64,000 bases of DNA from Saturnia japonica (Eukaryota; Arthropoda; Insecta; Lepidoptera; Saturniidae): positions 9,796,001-9,860,000 of the forward strand of contig CM065309.1 of assembly GCA_033032175.1 (NCBI GenBank). Direction: 5' to 3'. Below, piece by piece: positions 21,029 to 34,750 of the stretch. A model generated the notes under the pieces. That model ran no database searches. It was given only the letters and a program-made list of their open reading frames with translations, and was not told where the DNA came from. Made by a program: the position numbers and the translations under genes. How positions within the stretch are numbered: position 1 is the first letter of the stretch; each line of letters starts with the position of its first letter.

Positions 21029-24000
21029 TATTAATTATCTACATATAACGGTTATTCTATATCTAATTAATTCATTAAATTATTTAACTTACACAAATCT
21101 AATATTTTCTTTATCAACTTGGACTGCTATTTAATTGTTTACATAAAATTATGGTGCTTATTACAAAGTAAAAACAATATAAATATATAGGTACGTAGTT
21201 TAGTCATGGTATGATTCAATATTTCATTATAAATAAGTGACGTAAATGGGCAGATACCAGTCATGGGTTAGGCTCGCCGCCCAATATCCTGAGTCTACAT
21301 AGTAATTTCACGTGTGGGTGTAGAATAAGACCCTAAAAGTATTATTGTATAGAACACGAGTATAAATATAGAGCTTGACTATAAATGGAAGATAATTACT
21401 GTGGAGATAAGTCTTTAAGCTTAGTTGAAATCAACCTTTTCAGATGTGCAACGTAATTCTTTGCAGATTGCCTTGTAAAAACGACAGTTAAAATAATGAA
21501 AGAATATTAGTTAATTTCAAAAGGTTTGAGCAGTTAATATAGTATACTTTCTTCATCTTATTAGTGTAGTACAGAATAAAGCTTAACTTTTTCTAATATA
21601 ACACGCTAAAGCCGATTTTAGATAATGGTACAAATCAATCATTCATGTCAAAGGTTTAATAATTAAGGTGTGATCATAATTTGGCCACACCACAAAAAAG
21701 TTGCGATGGATGAGAAACAATTAGCAATCTTCCGCATTCTGTTTTTTGCTGTCATTTTTCAAGATATGTTTATTAAAATGGATATCAATCAATTTACAAT
21801 TAAAATATCACAAGCATTGTGACGGGAACATTAAGATATGATGAAGTCAGCACAAATTCTTGAGACAGAGCTTGAAGTAAGTGTGGGCGATTGGAGTACA
21901 CGTCCTAGTAATTTGAATTTAAACTGAAGGCGGCCTGGCAAAAAGGCTTCTGTATATAATAATTAAATAATACCATTTTCCTTGTTTAAGACCATGTCAA
22001 TTGTAAGTAACAACCACCTACAACTATATATGATTTAATAACGTTTATATTAGTCCTGGTTATATTTATGCAGAATATATCATTTCAACTATGTAAAATT
22101 ATTATAAAATGAATTGTACATTATAAGAATTATTGAAATATTTTTGTAGTAACTACGTATTTCTAATATAGTCCCAACGGGAATTTGACTTACAACGAAT
22201 ATATATTACATTTTTTAATGTCAATTGATAAAGACAAGATAAAAATATGATTATTATCAATTACCCAATATTTATAAATTTATTTATATTTAGGTTAACC
22301 GAGTAGTAGATAATTTAACTAAGATTACATCTTTATTATCTTCACCATGAGTTAAGTTGGCTAATTTATGGGTTAGAATATTGTCCTTCGTCGTAGTTTC
22401 TGAGCACGCTTTTACTGAGCCATCATTATTTTAACATTTATTACAAAACCCGATTTTAGAAATTTTCTATTGTTTGCTAATTATAATCCGTGCGCACTGC
22501 TAAAAAGATATTACTCGGAAATGACGTACGGCTATCGATGCTATAATTGGGCATAAGTAAGTAAGTAAGTGCTAAGCCTGCACCTACGTTAAAGTTATAT
22601 TAAAACAGTTCTACTTTCTCTTTAACTCTACTGGTAACATTCGCTATGACGATGTCTAATTTATCGCGAATTGCATAACTTCGCTAATATGGCTTTAGGG
22701 TCCCCACCTAAAAGAAATACGTGAAGACGTTTAAATGGACAAGCGCCAATCAAATAAGTCCATCCCCGCATATTACGGACATTTGAATGATGAGCATACT
22801 TTACATATATGTTAGCGCTTAGCGTATATAAATGTATATCAGCTGTTTAGTTACTATGGTACAAGCTTTTCTTAGTTTGGAATTAAATGGGCGTATGTGA
22901 AAATGTGTCGCATATTTATTTATGTATATATAAAACTGAGATTATTATGTAAAAAAAAAGATGTTAACTTTTTCTTGTCAAAAGTTGTTCGAATTTCCGT
23001 AGAATAAATTTAAACATTGAATTTCCATACAATATTTGAAACATTGAATGTCCATACAATTATTTAAACTCTATTGGGCTAATTGTTCAGATTTTTTTAT
23101 TGTTATAGCTGCAGTCCTCGATATCTTTTTATATGCATTCAATTTGAAAAAATAATATTATTGTCTTATACAACAACTTTCATCCTAAATATACATCTAC
23201 ATGTCTTCAGTTTTAAAAGAACAAAATTGTCATACAAACTTATCAGAACTCATTACACGTTCCAATTTCCATTGACGATAAAACACATTTATACTCTTTT
23301 TTTCGCTTTTTCATTGTATGTAACAAAGAATTCTTTCTCCCTTTTATAGGAAATATCGCAATAGAAAATTAAACATAATTATTACTAACTAGTTGGTATC
23401 AGTAAAGATTTTTTTTAAATAAGGCGTGTAAACACTGATTTTCGCCATTATAACTTCAGAACTTACGTATTTTTTTATACAACAGTTTTTTTAATTCATA
23501 TTTCCATCTTTCGATAATTTCGGCTACGCACATCTTGATGAATCAGTCAAGACTTAGACTTCATGCGAAAAAAGCAAATAAGTTCTCATAATTATGAAAT
23601 AGTTCATAGTAAAGATAAAATCGTAGTAAAAAAGTTCACAGAGTAATTAAAATAGTAATGTTTAACTTTTTGCCATTTACAGTCAGAACAATAGATTCTA
23701 TAAAGTACTAAAGAATGATTCTGGAAAGTTCACAACCAAGTTCGAAGAGAATAGTTAAAAAACTTCGTTTCAGGTAATTGCCCATAAAATGCGTGTGAGT
23801 AAAGTGTTAGTCACGTGTGTCGCCTGTCTGTCGCATATCATTCGCATTCGCATGTCCTGCGCGTAAACAAACATGCCTTACTTTACTACTATGATGTAAC
23901 GTGTCTTCTTTCTAGCTTTGTAAGGAACAAAAGTGTCGCCAATGAGTGTTCACGAAGAATTTAACAAAATCTAATTATTGTATTTACACGTACAGACTAC

Positions 24001-26140
24001 TATTTATATTATTAAATGTATTAATTTACATTTATCTAAAATCGTATTGCTATAATTTAAAAAATTGCCTAAAAATCTTTTAGTTATAGGATAGGTATAT
24101 GATGATTCGAGTGATTTGATTTGAGTTGTAAATGTAAATTATTGTGATTTATAAATTTCTTCAGTGCTGTCATGAGCTTAACGCGTATTTGTTTTTTATT
24201 TTTGTTCCAGTGTTATAAATTATGTCTATGAGCCTATTATAATTATGTTAATGAAAAACAGGTTGTATTATATTACTATGTTTTTTAAAGTCTTTGTCAG
24301 TATGTTGTGGGAGTATCTACTACGAAAGATTAAGATTGGTTTAAAAAATTTAATATTGAAAGACATAACTGATTAACTAACTATAACAATTTTAATACAC
24401 AGTGAAATTATTTTATGGATGTCATGGATGCTTTATCTTATTTCTTTATGAACCGATTTGGATCATTCTTTTTTGTTGGATCAGTAAGGTCCCAAGGTTG
24501 GTCCCATTTTAATTACATTGACATTAGATCTTAAAAATTCGAAGCTACACCAAGGAGATCTTCAAAATCATTGAAGTCGGTTTTCTTTTTTGTTAAAACT
24601 TCTTATTGAGCCTGTTCTGTATTCGTCTAATTCTCACAATTATTCGTCTTATGTTTAACGTTTGTTTAAAGATGCCCCGGACTGCATACAATTTGCATCA
24701 ATATACTGAAAACACATTATGATAAAATATCCTTCACTTGGTTTAATCACTTCAATGGTTCACGTGACATTAGTGAAATGTGTTTGCATACATGTTGCCA
24801 TTTTATAAGAAGAATAAGAGCCTATTTAAACAACTTCTGTTAACGTTGTTATTTCATTACATCATAATATTATGTTATACACTATGACTATTCGAGTCAA
24901 TGTTCATTTTCCGCGCTTCTTATCGAACGTTCCAGGTTTCACGCGAAGTTCCGCAAAACAATGAAAGTGATACTACTTGCACGCCAGCGTTCAATCTACA
25001 AAGGTTCTCACGCGACGAAAGCGCTGACGTAATACCATGAGTTGGACCGTTGACAAGTTCCCCACTTTACATTCGTATGTGTCACACAGTGTTCCATATA
25101 TTATTATTTGGACACTATTTCCTTAATGTTCACGTATTTAGGTATCTCCTTTAAACCACATTTCATGTTGGTAGGTACTACAATTCTCCTACCTACAGGC
25201 ATGTAATATATAAATTGATTTGCTGTTTAACGAATCTATAAATCAAATTTATATGTGATTTTACGGTCAGTTGAATGTCAAGTTACTGGTTAAAACAACT
25301 TTATAATTTTATAATTGTTGTTTCTTATTAAAAAAATACAAAATATTTTTAACTACATTCAAGTATGTTGTTTACATAATAGCATCAATAGGTAGTTTTT
25401 TTTTATCTAAGCCATGTATGAAGACTGGACATAGCAGTTAATAAATCATGTAAAGTAATGTAATAAGAGCTACATATAATATGTGTAGCACTTTGATAAT
25501 TATAATTCAAAAGCTAATTGCGATTGTCGGAAAAGAGATTCGTAAAGATTAACCTGCACGAGTGATTTGAAATCAGGTCTGAGCCCACATATAATTTTTT
25601 TACACAATGAACAGCCAAGATACGAGAAAATTTTTATACTATTTTAGGTAAAACTTGCGTAAATGGTAAACTTAGGTAAATTGACTACAATTTTGTAACT
25701 CCAACGATCCTGCAGCCGCGTGCGACAGGTAAAATTCATTCCGTATTTTTTTATTTAAAGGGCCGTATTAACTAAAATTGTGAAATTTTTATACCGCCAT
25801 TGTTTGCATCTTTTCACTTCCGCATTAAGACGTTCCTGCATACTGGTTTAATAAAATAACTAATTATATTACGCTAGTAGATTATCAGCTGTCACGAGGA
25901 GAAGGCAGTAGGTAGGTATATCAAACTTCAAAAATACTTTACGAAAATGAAAAAATGTTTTTGATCTTTTTACAAAAAAGGAGGGGTTGATACACTAATA
26001 AATTTGTTTGATTTGAAACTTGTTCAATCAGTATTGAAGATTATGTAAATTATTTATACCTAGTAATCATTATTCTTATTGAAAATGCCTCATACTTTTC
26101 ACTGATTTTGATTTCGATTACGAAGATAGGTGTTATAATT
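21029..26140. other. Gene-free region
   Basis: About 5 kb of AT-rich DNA without a supported exon. A short direct duplication ('aaacattgaatttccatacaat' / 'aaacattgaatgtccatacaat') lies at 23010-23060. Two less AT-rich patches, 23770-23960 and 24890-25090, carry no ORF but could be regulatory or untranslated exon sequence. Confidence 0.4.
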
Positions 26141-26146
26141 TAATTA

Positions 26147-26314
26147 CAGTGTAAACTCTTTATAACGATACTCAAGGGACTGAGCATTTTTTGTCGTTAT
26201 AGAGAATAAAGTTTCAATATGTGGGTTTTAACGCAAACCAACCAAGTTGGGCTCACTTCAACGTTATAGGGAGTTTATCGTTATAAAGGATAACGTTATA
26301 AAGAGTTTACACTG
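26147..26314. mobile_element. pogo/Tigger-like MITE
   Basis: The left end CAGTGTAAACTCTTTATAACG is matched by the right end CGTTATAAAGAGTTTACACTG. TA dinucleotides flank at 26145-26146 and 26315-26316. The 168-bp body has further internal 'ttataacg'-like repeats. The CAGT..AACTC.TTATAACG end and TA target are those of pogo-group Tc1/mariner elements. No transposase. Confidence 0.75.
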
Positions 26315-26319
26315 TATAT

Positions 26320-27700
26320 CATAATCCTGTGACTGCATGTTTTAATGAGTGGATCGCGGAGCCCTATATACAAAGCTATTTAGTATTCACAATAGAAACT
26401 GTGAAGGTCGTAAGCCTTAACACAGAACGTGGTAAAGACCTGATGTGGCGAAGTGATACCTATGTTACAGGATCAAGGTACTTAGATATTGCGATTTGAA
26501 CGTGCAAGATTAGTATGTATAACAAAATAGTTCAAAATTATTTTTCCTTAACATTTATTCTCTACTTATGAAAGAATAGATTTTTAAAACTTTTTTGTTT
26601 TCTTACGTATTGTCTGATAGTACCTAGCTTAAATGTCATGCAATTTATTTATCATTTTTTAATCAGTGAAATCTTTGGTATAAAATTAGCATCGCATTCA
26701 TCGTAGAGGGATCAAATTACTCTGTATTTAGCAAGTTCGCAAATATTTGATGGGATATTATATTGAACTAAATTATTTAAATACCGACTTTGTTATATTG
26801 TATTTTGAACATAGAGTTGAATATTAAATTTCGTTATTTAAAAAAAGTAGTTTTAAATATGATGTTTGTAATGTATCATATTTTCAAATGAATAGATATT
26901 ACTTGAAAACAAGTTAAGTAAATGAGTTTTTTTAACGTAAGTTTTATTTCAACAAAATTATTTTCCTAAATACTTAGAATTATTATTTAGGATGTAATAT
27001 ATTTTCTTATTTAAAACATCTTCTTATACAATGAATAAACATGTGGGAATTTTGTGTTTAGATATATTATGTCATAAAAGATATAGTTTCTAATGAAAAT
27101 AGAATACATACGAACGGGTTTCGAAGTTTTAGCCGTTAAGAGGATGAATATTTAATTTTTCACAATTCTACACTTAGGAACTCTTTTATGTTAATTCATT
27201 GTTGGTGACCGTTATTTTCGTGTATTCTATTGGTGAAAAAACGGACGTATAAAATGATAGATTCTCAAAGATAAATAAATTTATTTCGGAAGTGATAATT
27301 AGTAACGACTAATATTACAGTAAAGTAATATTGTTCTTAACGATGTAATTAAATTAATATTTAAATTATTTTTCTTTTAATAGAACGACAAAATGTTTAG
27401 AAATTACTGATATAGATTTTTGCACTACCTTATTGGCATAGTTATTCTTTTGTAAGTATTTTGAAGAATTATTGATTGATTAAATTATTGTTTTTACGTT
27501 AAATGTACCACTACAATATAAAATTTAACTATGTACACGTGTTAAAATATTAAAGATTTAGTTTAATAAGTGAAAATATTATATTCATGTCATTTGGTAA
27601 CTAATTACAAATATTGTTATTGTATTAATATAATGATTGAAGGTTGAGTAATTTGGGAACTAGTTACAAAAAGTAAGGTAAACTTTAATATTTTATTATA
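26320..27700. other. Gene-free AT-rich region
   Basis: I see nothing beyond AT-rich unique sequence. Confidence 0.4.
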
Positions 27701-27702
27701 TA

Positions 27703-27870
27703 CTAGCTGTGCCCGCGGCTGTGTTCGCGTGGACTACAGAATGCCGTCGATAAGGCACACGCGCGAATAGTTCTACTCCCGCTCCCGGTTATTTTAACGA
27801 TAAAAATGCTAATTGTGAGTGATCGACGGCATTCTGTAGTCTACATGAGCGCAGCCGCGGGCACAGCTAG
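27703..27870. repeat. Head-to-head pair of repeat family A ends (inverted repeat)
   Basis: Arms 27703-27751 and 27822-27870 (49 bases each) are near-perfect reverse complements starting CTAGCTGTGCCCGCGGC. The same end motif heads the longer copies at 29620-30075 (minus orientation) and 38012-38460 (plus). Confidence 0.75.
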
Positions 27871-28464
27871 TGTATAATATATACATATGGATATGGATAC
27901 GCATATAGATTTAGTTTTTGGCAGAATCTTGTCTGTCATGTTGTGGTTTACTTTTTTTGGTCTTTTCCATTTTTCATGTAATATTAGTTGTATATAGTTT
28001 GGTTATAATAATGGTTGCACAAGTGAAGTGAATTAAGAATCATAACTACAAGAATGAATTTTAAGTAAATACAAAAATCTTCGTAGATAATTTTAAGCAG
28101 AGAGCCACTATCTTGTTAAAGCGTTGTTTGACTCCTTTGAACTCTGCCATACCCATTACCTATACCACCAACATATTCAGTGGTAAATGTTTTACTTTGT
28201 GTGGAACAAGGACAACGAATATGCCAATCAAATAATGATGATAATTTTAGTTCGGAAATTGGGAGTGTTCTTCATATTTCACACACTTTAGAGTATTATA
28301 TTAATTGAAGTGAAAATAATCAGATATTATTTTTATCCGACAAATGTTTAAGTATACTTATGTCTACTTTTTAACACCAATTTCTAGATAAATACCTAAA
28401 TTCAAACATATATAATTTATAAGTTTATGATCAACACTAACTTTAGGTTTTTGGATTTATGTTA

Positions 28465-28790
28465 CAATAGCTGGTACCCGCGACTTCGTGTGCGTATTAT
28501 TGGATATACACAGACTGATTTCGGAACACGACAAACCAAAAAAATCGCCGTTTTTGCGTAATTCAGTAACAAACATAGAAACTTTCCATTTATTATATTT
28601 GTGGGATAGCACTGGTTAAACTGTGACTTTTACCGGGATAAAAAGTATCCTATGTGTTATTCCAGGTCATAAACTATCTATGTGCCAAATTTCATTGAGA
28701 TTTGTTCAGCCGTTTTAGTGTGATTGAGTAACATATATCCAAACATCTAAACATACACATTTTCACATTTGTTATATTAGTAGGATAAAT
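28465..28790 (+). repeat. Non-LTR-like repeat (family C)
   Basis: It starts 'tagctggtacccgcgacttcgtg' and ends 'gttcagccgttttagtgtgattgagtaacatatatccaaaca'. This order is typical of degraded lepidopteran LINE/SINE tails and recurs at 58305-58985 and 63070-63235. Confidence 0.6.
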
Positions 28791-29164
28791 TCTACAATCC
28801 ATTATAGGTTATGACCCTTACCATTCCTGCTAAAGTTCAAAGTGTTTCTTAAATTAAGATAGATCTGTAGTTGATTTTTAACCTTTATCGAGTATAACAT
28901 GACACTACACTATCATTTCTAAGTACCTAACATGAAAATTTACTACAATAACCACCGTGTATTATTTCAATAATATTTAAAATTCTTTAAAAAATTAGAA
29001 GGGCTATGCGATTTATGTATAGTATTAATTCAGTCTTTATCATTTACTCTCATGTATTGTATGCTGATTTGGGTTTTAGTTTTATGTATTTATATATTTT
29101 TTCTACTTTTTGTTAGACAAGAGAGTAATTTGCTATATCCTATTTAGATCTTTATGATTATCAT

Positions 29165-29325
29165 CATTGTCTTTTGCTCGTAATCGCCCACTGGTAAGCT
29201 GAGAGTGCTTGCAAGACATTCATTCTGATCCTAAGCTTATCACATCCAGATTCCACCCGAGATTTTAACAATATCGTCAACCCAATGAGCTGGTGGGCGT
29301 TCGACTTTTTTTTACGCACATGTGA
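29165..29325 (-). pseudogene. Fragment near the C-terminus of a non-LTR retrotransposon ORF
   Basis: The minus strand reads, with breaks, a PPAHWVDDIVKISGG-IW-like string, which matches the C-terminal end of a reverse-transcriptase ORF as I recall it from insect LINEs. Only about 45 residues are recognisable. Confidence 0.5.
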
Positions 29326-29619
29326 CGTAATAAAACCTTAGTAACTAAAAATGAAGTTGACACTTACAACAATAGAAACCTCTTCCTCTGTAATTTAAAT
29401 TACTCAGATTAAAAGTCAAAGCATCTTAAAAACTGACTAAAAAGAAATCCTGAATTTCGTTAAATTCACCTGCTTATAGTAATAGAAGTATTCCTAACAA
29501 TTCAATCTTGTTATAAAGACCCAAATATCTATACAATTATACAATGAATAAAATTGAAGTGTCTGTTTTTAATGTCAAAATATCAGTTTTTTACTAAATG
29601 AATATGAAAGTATATACGA

Positions 29620-30075
29620 CAACTATAACAAAAAGCCCATTTTTAAAATTTTTGTCTATCCGTCTTTCTGTCTGTCTGCCTGTCTGTCTGTTTGTTCTGG
29701 GTAATCTCCGAAACGGCTGGACCGATTATGATGGGACTTCAGATAGATAGCTAATGATATAGGGAGTATCTTAGGCCACTTTTATTTTAGAAAAACAATT
29801 AGAGTATCGCACAAATAAAAGAAAACTGGTCATGGCGAATCAATTCGGGCACTTTAATGGCTTATGCTGAGTAAACGATAAGAGATATATCAAATTAATG
29901 TACTACATAATTATATGCATTAAAAAGACCTACAAAAAAGTCCGGGCGAGTGTACATCTATCTTCTAAGGAACACCCACGTTAAGCATTTTTGTCTTTAA
30001 AATAGCCGGAAGCGGGGGAGCAAGATTCGCGCGGGCACTCTGTAGTCCACGTGAACGAAGCCACGGGCACAGCTA
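29620..30075 (-). repeat. Non-LTR-like repeat (family A), minus orientation
   Basis: It runs from '(tctg)n' and 'gggtaatctccgaaacggctggaccgat' to 'ggcactctgtagtccacgtgaacgaagccacgggcacagctag'. The same element in the other orientation lies at 38012-38460, with matching blocks throughout. Confidence 0.65.
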
Positions 30076-30079
30076 GTCT

Positions 30080-31475
30080 AAAATAATATTACTCAAAAAC
30101 CGTAAGTACTTCAGTTCTTAAAAATGTGAAATATGATCGACACTCGTGAGTGCAAATGACGCTAACTGAATTGACATGTCCGTTCGGAAGTCCAACACAT
30201 TAGCATGTCATGTGTTGCACTGTTGTTACACAACCAACCTGTTGCACAACATGCGACACTTTGGCATGTGTCCAAAGATAATACGCTTTCTAATTGAAAA
30301 ATATCCAGGTGAATAAACCTATGGTGATATCATTTTCGTACCCAATACGGAATTACTGTGTACTTATCGTGAGAAATTCTTAAAATTTAATCTGTAAAAC
30401 CAAACATTTTATAAGGTAAAAGTTATAAATTTGTTAAAAATACTGTAATAAAGTATTATTGTATTATTTGTCAGAAAGCTAATATTATTTGTTAATATTA
30501 TTATTTCACCAATTTCTTAGAAACATGATACTCAAGAATTCGAATAAAGTTTACTTAAAATTGCTTATATTTTATTTCTTTACTTGTTATAGATACTTCG
30601 AAAGAATATAAACAAAATGACTACTAGCTAATATTTATGGCCTAAACGGTGTCAAATTTCTAATGTTCTATTTCTAGTATTATAATTGTTAATTGGCTTT
30701 TTAAACTTTACACTATTTTATCAAGTTCACTGTGAGATCGATCTAAAAAATAATTAACGTAAGTATTTCGATGCCTGTTCAATGTTTAATTTTTTTTTAA
30801 TTGGGCTTATTATGTGATATATCATATCATAGGAGTAACAAAAATAAGGCATTATGTAAAAAAATATGTCATTTTTTAACATTTAACAATCTCATTTGAC
30901 CTAAAAGAACTAACTGAGCGAAGATTTTACCTAACATCCGGTGATTTAATTTATTACACAGATATTAATCGTATGATTAAGAGTTTATATTTGATGAAAA
31001 CGTGATGTGGGGCGAACTGACGCAAGCATCAAAGAAATCGTGAATGTCCAAATTCCTAATTGTAACAAAAAATGCGGATACGGCATTTATAATTTTGAAA
31101 TAACATTTTACTAAACCGACAACATTTTTTTAACTGTATTCTATAATCACTTGAGTTCAATGTTATTGGCATTTTATTGTATGTTGTATATTTAGTTTAG
31201 TAATAACTAGGAAATGTTCTAGGTTGTAATGCATGCGTGTGTAACCGTAAAATTAAATCAAATAATAATGTGATAGTGGCAAATGGTCAAATTGTTGCAC
31301 TCAAATTTAAGATCGTATTATAATATTGCATTATCCAACCATTATATGATTACAAAATATATAATACAAGAGTACTCTTTCTTTCATAGTATTAGACGGA
31401 TAATACCGATACTAACATTATAAAGCTGGTGAGTTTGTGTATTTGAACGCGCTTGTCTCAGGAACCTACTTTATA
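30080..31475. other. Gene-free AT-rich region
   Basis: No exon recognised. 30150-30280 is slightly richer in GC with repeated 'tgttgcac' words but no ORF. Confidence 0.4.
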
Positions 31476-31479
31476 GGTA

Positions 31480-32155
31480 GACTAGCGTGCGCCCGCGGCT
31501 TCGCACGCGTTTGTTAGTACGCAGTAGTTATTTACACCCCGTAATTTTATTTTTACTCATATAGGCATGTATTTCCCGTGTACAATGTTCATCAAGTTCG
31601 GTTGAAAATTATTGTTCTTTTCTACGATTTCTAATGAATTATTCACCATTCTTGTAGCTTCTCAATTATGGTATAATGTATGCTTTCTTTCTACAAAATT
31701 TGATCAGAATCGGTTGAGAATTGATGAGTATAAAAAAATTTGAACTTATTTTTTTATTTCTAGAAGTAATATAGACAATTCTTATAGGCCATAAATTATA
31801 TAATTACTTATATTTCCCGTGTACAAAATCTCATCAAAATTGGTTTAGAATTAATTAAATTTTAATTTTTTGGAAATTCTTTTTTTACGATTTCTAAAAG
31901 TGTTATTGAAAATTCTCATAGCTCATTATTCATGGAATAGCTTAGACACTTATAAGCAGCACCGTGTACAAAATTTCATAAGAATCAGTCAAGCCATTTA
32001 TCCGGCCTGCCGGAATCATGCGGATTTACAACGGATACAAACAGATAGACAGACACAGATTTTTGTAATGGCATATTCGTGATCAGTATCGTTCATATAG
32101 TATGCCTATCGGGAAATAAAAAAAAATATTAACTGTACAAACAGAATTATTAATA
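31480..32155 (+). repeat. Non-LTR-like repeat (family B), plus orientation
   Basis: It starts 'ctagcgtgcgcccgcggcttcgcacgcg' and holds several degenerate internal units each containing 'cccgtgtacaa..t..catcaa.at.ggtt'. It ends '...acagaattattaatatagat'. The 70-residue ORF at 31870-32082 is inside it and is not a gene. Confidence 0.65.
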
Positions 32156-32239
32156 TAGATGTGAAAAATATTTTATTTTGCGTTAATTATATTGTTAATC
32201 GAGGAGAGTTTTAGAATTCCACGTATAGCATACTAGCAC

Positions 32240-32640
32240 TTTTCCCGCGACTTCGTTCGCGTGATTGTTGAGTTATGTCTCATTATATGTTTTATATTCC
32301 ATTTCAACTGAATTGCTAAATACTTATTTTTATAGATCTATCTTCAAAAATGACGGATTTTCAAACATACATGGATCCACTTTTTCACTACTTTAGGGGT
32401 TGAATTTTAACAAATCCTTCCGTAGTTCTGCTCAGCTACAGGTAAAAGGAACTCGCATGCAAATTTTCACGGTCCTAGCCTCAGTAGTTTGGGGTGTGCG
32501 TTGATATGTCAGTCAGTCAGTTATTCCTTTTATATACGTATGTATTTAGATATAACATCACGTTATAAGTTACGGTCTTATGGAGCAGAGTGAAAATTTA
32601 TTAAGAGTGAAACCGCAGGGCGCAGCTAGTAGACACTATA
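32240..32640. repeat. Non-LTR-like repeat, related to family C
   Basis: Bounded by 'tactagcacttttcccgcgacttcgttcgcg' and 'gtgaaaccgcagggcgcagctagtaga'. It contains a 'gtcagtcagtcag' run. No coding capacity. Confidence 0.5.
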
Positions 32641-32644
32641 AGTA

Positions 32645-33410
32645 ATTACTTCATTAGTTTGTGTTACTAATATCGTGATTTAAAAAAGCAATTTAGAAAA
32701 CAGAAAATGTAAAGCACAGATTACATTCAAGGATGAGATTTATACCGAAATAGTGTTTAGAAAAATGACAAGTTTACCGATTATCGTGTAAAAATAGGAA
32801 GTTTCAACCACCTTGACTTTAAATGGTTTGTCTCTTGTTCAAATTTCACCTTCGTAGGCGTGCTAGTTAATCACTAGTTTGGAATGGCATTGAATCAGTT
32901 ATATTTTTATTTGATCTGAAGAAGAAGCCTTGAATATAAGATGGACAGTTTTTAACAAGGATTTCATGCTATTGTTAGCAACTAGCCACCCACGAGCCGG
33001 TGTGCCGCGGTGGTTTTACTGATAACATTGTTTTAAATAAAAATCAGAACTAATTCATTACGGACTGTTTGCGTTAGCCAGATGTTCGTGATAATAATTA
33101 AATGGCTATATTGTTTGTTGTTTTATGATTGATTTGTATCTGACATATTATATTATTTCTGTCGATTGCAACATTATTGTTTTTAGTTTATTGTGTATTA
33201 TGGGCGGATACTGCTGATAAAAGTGTTACAATTTTATCTCTGCACTGTATAATGAAATTACATACAAAAGTTATCTGATATGAAAAATAGTTTCAACATT
33301 AATTATTAACATGTCCAGATTTCTGATGTACTTCACTGCTAACTTCCCAAAGATATACCTTCATGTAATAACTTACGAACGCTTTCATCTAAGTTGCTCT
33401 TGTGAAGTTA
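32645..33410. other. AT-rich intergenic sequence
   Basis: I see no gene or clear repeat. Confidence 0.4.
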
Positions 33411-33415
33411 AAGTT

Positions 33416-33876
33416 TTATACCATTTCCATTTCTTTATTTTCTCGATGACAGCTCCTGTTAAAACTTGAACGAGCGTCTTTTTTTACATTATGTATGTAT
33501 TATTTTATAAAAATATGACGTTTACACACGTATAAGGTTATACCAAAGTCGGAGAAATTTATAGGGATGGGAGCTATATCGACAAACGTAACACGATAAC
33601 AGACCCGATATTTTATTACAAAATGTAAGAAACTAAACTACTGTCGGATACTTTTGTACAAATTTATTAACAAATATTATATTTCATTACAAGATGTTAC
33701 ACGTATTAATTATTGATTGATAATGCCAACTTCTTCAAAATTTTCGAAGCTGTTGTAAAATAAGTAGGTATAGGTAGGTACTCGACAATGAAATGAAATT
33801 ATTATAACAACAGGTAATCTTTGATCACAACACTATACTATCAAATCGAGAAAATAAAGAAATGGAAATAGTATAA
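33416..33876. repeat. 461-bp segment bounded by 32-bp inverted repeats
   Basis: Arms 33416-33447 and 33845-33876 are reverse complements at 31 of 32 positions (core 'atttctttattttctcgat'). The interior has no ORF of note. This fits a MITE, but no target duplication is obvious; the ends may extend into the TTATA on each side. Confidence 0.65.
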
Positions 33877-33879
33877 TAT

Positions 33880-34490
33880 TTGTGTCAAATAACACATTTC
33901 TCTGAACTGCTAATAAATACTGTAAATATAAGGTGTACCGACAGGAAAGCGGATTTTCAGAGCATGAAATAAATTAAATGCGTATTATCGCTCGCAAAAA
34001 GTGTTAGCGAATATGAATGACATAATTTATTATGCGTAACTTTAATGAGCTTAGTACGTACCCTGAAGGTTATATGATATAATATTATGCATGACCTACA
34101 CAAAATCTATAAATGGTTAGGTTGTTTATTTTTTATTTGTCACATACATTACTTACTGTAGCATTTTATGAAGCTATGTTTGATACTTTACGTAGATAGA
34201 ATTGTGGGCGCAAATAAATTGCAACATGTTTATTTGTGATTGAACGTGGGTACTTTTGGTGAAGACCTTGTGTATATAATAATCTATTGTGTATGATCCT
34301 TGACAAGGCATGTACATTTTGCTACGTATTGTTAATTAAACGTAAAACGTTTATATTTTGTATCCGCTGTTTTATGAATGAAGACAACTTTAATATTTCC
34401 CTTATATTATTTTAGTGAGCATTACAATACAAATACAAATTGCAATGCAAAAAATATTAGGAAATATTGGATGTATTTAATTAATAAATA
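33880..34490. other. AT-rich intergenic sequence
   Basis: I see no gene or clear repeat. Confidence 0.4.
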
Positions 34491-34499
34491 ATTTATAAA

Positions 34500-34750
34500 G
34501 CGATTGAATGTGAAAGAAATGGATGGAGTCCAGTGCATGCATAGGAAGAGAGTTCGATTCCCAGGTAGAGCAAAGTGTTATTGGGTTTCTCTATGAAATT
34601 CTCAGTAGCAGCTCGGAGTTTGGGTTTATGCCCTATTAATGGCAAAAGGCTCGCCCCTATTACATGGGACCTAAAAACATACACGGCGAACTGTGGGTGT
34701 ACATTATAGAATACCTCTGCCTAACTTTTCGGGGATACAGACGCGATGTT
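34500..34750 (+). repeat. tRNA-derived SINE
   Basis: It holds a B-box-like GTTCGATTCCC near 34553, then 'caaagtgttattgggtttctctatgaaa', 'cagctcggagtttgggtttatgcccta', 'acatgggacctaaaaacatac' and 'cttttcggggata'. A second copy in the opposite orientation is at 46215-46460. The open frame on the minus strand is not a gene. Confidence 0.75.

Noticed and set aside
31870..32082. 70-residue plus-strand ORF
   Set aside because: It lies wholly inside a family B repeat; the RIQTDRQTQI string is repeat sequence.
34545..34570. tRNA B-box-like GTTCGATTCCC
   Set aside because: No cloverleaf can be drawn; it belongs to a SINE present twice in the window. The 'gggttcgaac' near 97-106 also lacks tRNA arms.
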